From: Nitrospira sp.
GTDB taxonomy: Bacteria > Nitrospirota > Nitrospiria > Nitrospirales > Nitrospiraceae
Direction of reading: 5' to 3'
DNA: 8,350 nucleotides
Assembly: GCA_015904055.1 (NCBI GenBank)
Contig: JABMDE010000022.1
Span: forward strand, 12,649 to 20,998
Positions within the stretch are counted from its first letter, which is position 1, and the number at the start of each line of letters is the position of its first letter. The notes under the pieces are model-generated. The model worked only from the letters and a program-made list of their open reading frames with translations, was not told where the DNA came from and did not search any database. The position numbers were made by a program, and so were the translations under genes. Below, one piece after another: positions 5,349 through 8,350 of the stretch.

Positions 5349-6878
5349 TCATTCTCCAAATCGAATGCCTTGGGCCAGGGGCAAATCGGTTCCCCAGTTG
5401 ATTGTATTAGTCTGGCGGCGCATGTAGGCTTTCCAGGCATCCGACCCTGCCTCACGCCCGCCGCCCGTTTCTTTTTCACCGCCGAACGCCCCGCCTATTT
5501 CAGCCCCGGATGTGCCGATATTGATATTGGCGATGCCACAGTCGCTGCCGGCGGCGGAGATGAACCGTTCACTATGACGCAGATGATTGGAGAACATGGC
5601 GGAGGAGAGCCCTTGAGGCACGTCGTTCTGCATCTGAATCGCTTCATCGATCGTCTGGAAGGTCATGACGTATAGAATCGGCGCAAAGGTTTCGCGTTGC
5701 ACGACAGGCCACTGGTTCTGTGCCCGGACGATCGTAGGCTCGACGAAAAAACCGGCTCGACTCAACACCTGGCCGCCACAGAGAATCTGGCCGCCTTCTT
5801 TCTTGATCACGTCCAGCGCCGCGCGATAGCCGTCTACCGCTATATGGTCGATGAGCGGCCCCATGAGCACGTCTTGATCGAGCGGGTTGCCGATCCGCAC
5901 TTGCGCATAGGCCTTGACGAGTTTGCCGGTCAGTTCCTCATATCGGGACTCATGAACGATCAGACGCCTGGTCGTTGTGCAGCGCTGCCCCGCGGTCCCG
6001 ACGGCGCCGAACAGGATCGCGCGCACCGCCATGTCCAAGTCAGCGGTCTCATCAACAATCACCGCATTGTTGCCGCTGAGTTCGAGCAGGCTGCGCCCTA
6101 GTCGTTGGCCGACAGCGGAAGCGACCCGTCGCCCGACTGGCACCGACCCTGTAAAAGAAATGAGTGGCAAGCGGGAGTCCTGCACCATCGTGTCCGCCAG
6201 GGTCGGCTGATTAGTGATGAAGAGCGAAAAAATACCCGCATAGCCCTGCTGCTGCATGACGCGATTGCAAATGTTTTGTATGGCAATAGCACAGAGCGGT
6301 GCCTTCGGAGAGGGTTTCCAGATGACGGTGTTCCCGGCAATCGCAGCAATGAAGGCATTCCATGCCCAGACGGCTACGGGAAAATTGAACGCCGTAATCA
6401 CACCAATCGGTCCCAGCGGATGCCATTGTTCGCTCATCCGATGCGCCGGCCGTTCCGATTGCATCGTGACGCCGTAGAGCATCCGTGATTGGCCGACGGC
6501 AAAGTCAGCCATATCGATCATTTCCTGCACCTCGCCATCACCCTCTGCCTTGATTTTCCCGACTTCCAGTGAGACCAGTGTGCCAAGCTGATCTTTCTTT
6601 TCCCTGAGCGCTTGGCCGATGAGTCGAACAAGCTCACCCCGTTTTGGTGCCGGGACAAGACGCCAGGTTCGGAATATCTCAACTGATTCTTTGAGTATTC
6701 TCTGGTAATCATCTGATGAGCAGGGATATATGCCGGCAATCTGTTCGCCGCTGGAAGGGTTGACCGACTGTAGGAGCGATCCGTCATTTCGGCCAGACCA
6801 CCAGCTACTCCCGGTGCTTCCACCGGAATTGACAGCTTGAATGCCGAGGTCTCTGAGGGCGGTCTGAATGCTATTCAT
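5349..6878 (-). CDS. Alpha-aminoadipic semialdehyde dehydrogenase (ALDH7A1/antiquitin type)
   Basis: This enzyme would oxidise alpha-aminoadipate-6-semialdehyde (allysine, in equilibrium with piperideine-6-carboxylate) to 2-aminoadipate with NAD+. Numbered from ATG 6887, the 512-residue protein has the full ALDH set: oxyanion Asn168 in FNFP, cofactor Lys191 in WKPSPKAP, FTGS at 245-248, Glu269 in LLELSGNN and nucleophile Cys303 in GQRC. The C-terminal [31 protein letters not shown] and DLPLAQGI strings are characteristic of the ALDH7 family. I prefer ATG 6878 (509 residues, MNSIQTAL), because it overlaps the preceding stop as ATGA and has GGAG at about 10 nt. ATG 6887 has GGAG only one nt away. 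The overlap points to translational coupling with the dehydrogenase that makes its substrate. Its 3' half is duplicated in the next gene. Confidence 0.95.
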   Translation of the reverse strand: MNSIQTALRDLGIQAVNSGGSTGSSWWSGRNDGSLLQSVNPSSGEQIAGIYPCSSDDYQRILKESVEIFRTWRLVPAPKRGELVRLIGQALREKKDQLGTLVSLEVGKIKAEGDGEVQEMIDMADFAVGQSRMLYGVTMQSERPAHRMSEQWHPLGPIGVITAFNFPVAVWAWNAFIAAIAGNTVIWKPSPKAPLCAIAIQNICNRVMQQQGYAGIFSLFITNQPTLADTMVQDSRLPLISFTGSVPVGRRVASAVGQRLGRSLLELSGNNAVIVDETADLDMAVRAILFGAVGTAGQRCTTTRRLIVHESRYEELTGKLVKAYAQVRIGNPLDQDVLMGPLIDHIAVDGYRAALDVIKKEGGQILCGGQVLSRAGFFVEPTIVRAQNQWPVVQRETFAPILYVMTFQTIDEAIQMQNDVPQGLSSAMFSNHLRHSERFISAAGSDCGIANINIGTSGAEIGGAFGGEKETGGGREAGSDAWKAYMRRQTNTINWGTDLPLAQGIRFGE

Positions 6879-7963
6879 CGGAAGCATGCTCCAAAATCAT
6901 TGCCCAGGAATTCTTGTAAGGAGACCGATTCCTGGGTGATAAATCCATGGTACTGAGACGGCTGACTCAACACAAGATCCATGACACAGCAGGCGCTCGA
7001 TGCCGTCGTCACCTGAATCGCGGACCACAACCTGCCTGTGATGCACTGGGGATAAATCTTTTTGACGTAATTTTCTTCGAAGAGGCTGCCGTCTTTTGTT
7101 CCGGTGACTGATGCATAGATCAGCACGACATCTTGGAGGGTTTGCGGAATCGCCCGTTCAAGAACACGCTTGAGCGTCTCGCGGTCTTCGTTGAGCTTCA
7201 GGTCCTTCATCAGTAAGTGGATTTTCTCACAGTGGCCTGGATAGCGAAGGGTCTTATAATTCATCGTCTGGACGGTTCCGGCATAACTATCCGCAAGTGT
7301 CCCCAATCCTCCCGATGTGTTGAAGGCCTCGTAGAGCAGTCCGTCCAGCTCGATGGTCTCATAACCTTCCAACGGCTGAAGCGGAATTTTCGCACCGGCT
7401 TCAATGCCGTAACAGAGATTGCCGTACTCGTTGATGAGCCCATCGGTCGACCAGGTGAGTGAATACTTGAGCGCATTGCTGGGATGGACCGGCAGCGCGC
7501 CTACCCGCATCTTGACCGTATCCAAAGTTTCAAAATGCGTCATCAGGTCATGGGCGACGATGCTGATAAAGCCCGGCGCGAGTCCGCATTGCGGCATGAA
7601 GGCATGAGTGGCGCCAGCGCTCAATCTCTTGATTTGGTTTGTAACTTCGACATCTTCTGTCAGATCGAAATAGTGCAGGCCATGGGTTAATGCCAGTCCT
7701 GCGACAGTGGGATTACAAAAATAGGGGAGGCTCGACAGGATCGCGTCCACGGGATGGGCCGAGAGATAGGCACTCACTGTGTCGGGGTGCCGGACGTCGA
7801 GGATACAGGGCGTAACGCCCTCCAATCGAAGATCTTCGATGAGACGTTTCGGGGTGTCCAGCGTGATGTCGCCCAGATGCACCTCGTAGGTTCCGCGTTG
7901 CGCCAGTAAACAGGCGACCAGCGAACCGATTTTCCCAGCCCCGAGCACCAATACACGCTTCAT
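6875..7963 (-). CDS. Lysine 6-dehydrogenase / saccharopine dehydrogenase-like oxidoreductase
   Basis: The 362-residue protein starts directly with a Rossmann strand and the GAGKIG dinucleotide loop (8-13). Asp32 at the end of the second strand favours NAD(H). Later it has PQCGLAPGFISI (124-135), NTSGG (215-219) and YKTLRYPGHCEK (236-247), which match the substrate domain of the LysDH/saccharopine dehydrogenase family. Either L-lysine (EC 1.4.1.18) or saccharopine (EC 1.5.1.9) would give aminoadipate semialdehyde, the substrate of the coupled ALDH7 gene. I lean to lysine 6-dehydrogenase because no lysine-ketoglutarate reductase is visible, but that gene could lie outside the window. ATG 7963 has no Shine-Dalgarno and lies 8 nt from a perfect TATAAT, consistent with a leaderless transcript. 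Length is usual for the single-domain family. Confidence 0.9.
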   Translation of the reverse strand: MKRVLVLGAGKIGSLVACLLAQRGTYEVHLGDITLDTPKRLIEDLRLEGVTPCILDVRHPDTVSAYLSAHPVDAILSSLPYFCNPTVAGLALTHGLHYFDLTEDVEVTNQIKRLSAGATHAFMPQCGLAPGFISIVAHDLMTHFETLDTVKMRVGALPVHPSNALKYSLTWSTDGLINEYGNLCYGIEAGAKIPLQPLEGYETIELDGLLYEAFNTSGGLGTLADSYAGTVQTMNYKTLRYPGHCEKIHLLMKDLKLNEDRETLKRVLERAIPQTLQDVVLIYASVTGTKDGSLFEENYVKKIYPQCITGRLWSAIQVTTASSACCVMDLVLSQPSQYHGFITQESVSLQEFLGNDFGACFR

Positions 7964-7971
7964 GATGGTGC

Positions 7972-7977
7972 ATTATA
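7972..7977 (-). promoter_or_regulatory. Consensus -10 box (TATAAT) just before the lysine/saccharopine dehydrogenase start
   Basis: The minus strand reads TATAATGCACCATCATG, with eight bases between the -10 hexamer and the ATG, so transcription would begin at or within a base or two of the start codon. No good -35 lies at 16-18 nt; TTGGAA occurs at a short 14-nt spacing. This suggests an activator-dependent promoter. Confidence 0.5.
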
Positions 7978-7991
7978 CGCCACTGCCGACA

Positions 7992-8011
7992 TTCCAACAC
8001 GTTGTTTGGAA
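7992..8011. promoter_or_regulatory. Inverted repeat, candidate operator of the lysine operon
   Basis: TTCCAA (7992-7997) and TTGGAA (8006-8011) form a 20-bp dyad, with a second inner dyad CAAC-AC-GTTG at 7995-8004. The centre is about 36 nt upstream of the presumed transcription start, overlapping the -35 region. No T run follows on either strand, so it is unlikely to be a terminator of the gene ending at 8040. A dimeric regulator site fits best. Confidence 0.4.
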
Positions 8012-8039
8012 AGTTGTGCGGGTGAATGTCTGTCGCGTG

Positions 8040-8350
8040 TCAGCTTGGGTCAGGACAGTCGATCAGATACTGCGGGAAGGTATCGGCGGTTGATGGAGTT
8101 GTCGTCAGCTGAAATATGGGAATATCGGCTTTGAGGCGTTTCAGCAGACGCTCCATCTTCATCGTGCCGGGCACTTCGCAGAGCCAGACGTGCATGCCCG
8201 ATTCCAATTCGTCAAAATGCCGCTGGACCCGAAAGCTCGGTTGTTCCATAAAATAGGCCGACAGAAATCCATTGATGGCCATCATGACCCATGGGTGTGC
8301 CTTCACATAGCGGTAACTGAGCCGGAGCTCGACTAACTGGCCGTCTTGTT
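8040..8350 (-). CDS. C-terminal part of an unidentified protein (partial)
   Basis: The frame is open from the window edge (8350) to TGA at 8040-8042, about 102 residues. It therefore begins outside the window rather than at the internal GTG 8306. Visible strings include YRYVKAHPWVMMAINGFLSA, MHVWLCEVPGTMKMERLLKRL and FPQYLIDCPDPS. The composition is that of a soluble protein; I do not recognise a family. It lies 76 nt upstream of the lysine/saccharopine dehydrogenase on the same strand. The promoter and dyad in that gap suggest it is a separate transcription unit, although readthrough is possible. Confidence 0.65.
   Translation of the reverse strand, partial: QDGQLVELRLSYRYVKAHPWVMMAINGFLSAYFMEQPSFRVQRHFDELESGMHVWLCEVPGTMKMERLLKRLKADIPIFQLTTTPSTADTFPQYLIDCPDPS

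Larger units (their letters stand above)
4712..6197 (-). repeat. Tandem duplication, upstream copy (~1.49 kb)
   Basis: This copy runs, on the minus strand, from ALDH codon 231 (6195-6197) through the ALDH end, the gap and the VOC start to VOC codon ~177. It is directly followed by the second copy (3294-4711). VOC sections differ at about 40 of ~440 bases by hand count, and most changes are silent. The ALDH sections differ more. A single tandem duplication of this segment is enough to explain the gene order. Confidence 0.85.

Noticed and set aside
5243..5479. 78-codon minus-strand frame bridging ALDH end and VOC start
   Set aside because: It overlaps the ALDH C-terminus in another frame and has no recognisable features.

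Overview
The window looks like a chromosomal segment of a moderately GC-rich Gram-negative-type bacterium. It holds a standard RF3 gene, a Sec-exported protein and a PilZ remnant. A member of Nitrospirota is my guess from overall style only; nothing here proves the taxon.

Left part, plus strand. The first ~80 bases may be the tail of an upstream gene. Positions 202-477 encode a PilZ-domain protein whose reading frame is broken by a TAA inside the expected RxxxR c-di-GMP motif. A complete prfC gene (peptide chain release factor 3) follows at 592-2196. After a short gap with a plausible sigma70-type promoter comes an exported protein of unknown function (2335-3111). The convergent gap to the right-hand genes carries a short GGGGACATTCTACATTT motif that resembles debris of REP/RAYT-type elements.

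Right part, minus strand, read right to left: the 3' end of an unidentified gene (8040-8350), a lysine 6-dehydrogenase/saccharopine dehydrogenase-like enzyme (6875-7963), an ALDH7A1-type alpha-aminoadipic semialdehyde dehydrogenase (5349-6878, ATGA overlap with the previous gene), then VOC-fold (HPPD/DUF1338-like) metalloenzyme genes. Together they read as a lysine-catabolic operon: lysine or saccharopine -> aminoadipate semialdehyde -> 2-aminoadipate. The VOC protein is a candidate for a later step, possibly 2-oxoadipate to 2-hydroxyglutarate; that last assignment is inference.

The main oddity is a ~1.4-1.5 kb tandem duplication inside this operon. The copied segment starts inside the ALDH gene (about codon 231) and ends inside the VOC gene (about codon 177). 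The result is an intact ALDH, an in-frame VOC-ALDH chimera of 461 codons (3861-5246), and a second VOC copy (3225-3786). The second VOC copy kept its C-terminus but suffered a 38-nt frameshifting deletion near its start. The two VOC copies therefore carry reciprocal damage: one lacks the C-terminal tail, the other the N-terminus. The copies have diverged by roughly 9% at DNA level, with few amino-acid changes, and the chimera has stayed open, so it may be functional. Both VOC leaders keep a hairpin over the ribosome-binding site and a 10-bp direct repeat with 14-bp period. The dehydrogenase gene has a perfect TATAAT only 8 nt before its ATG, suggesting a leaderless transcript, with a dyad just upstream that could be an operator.
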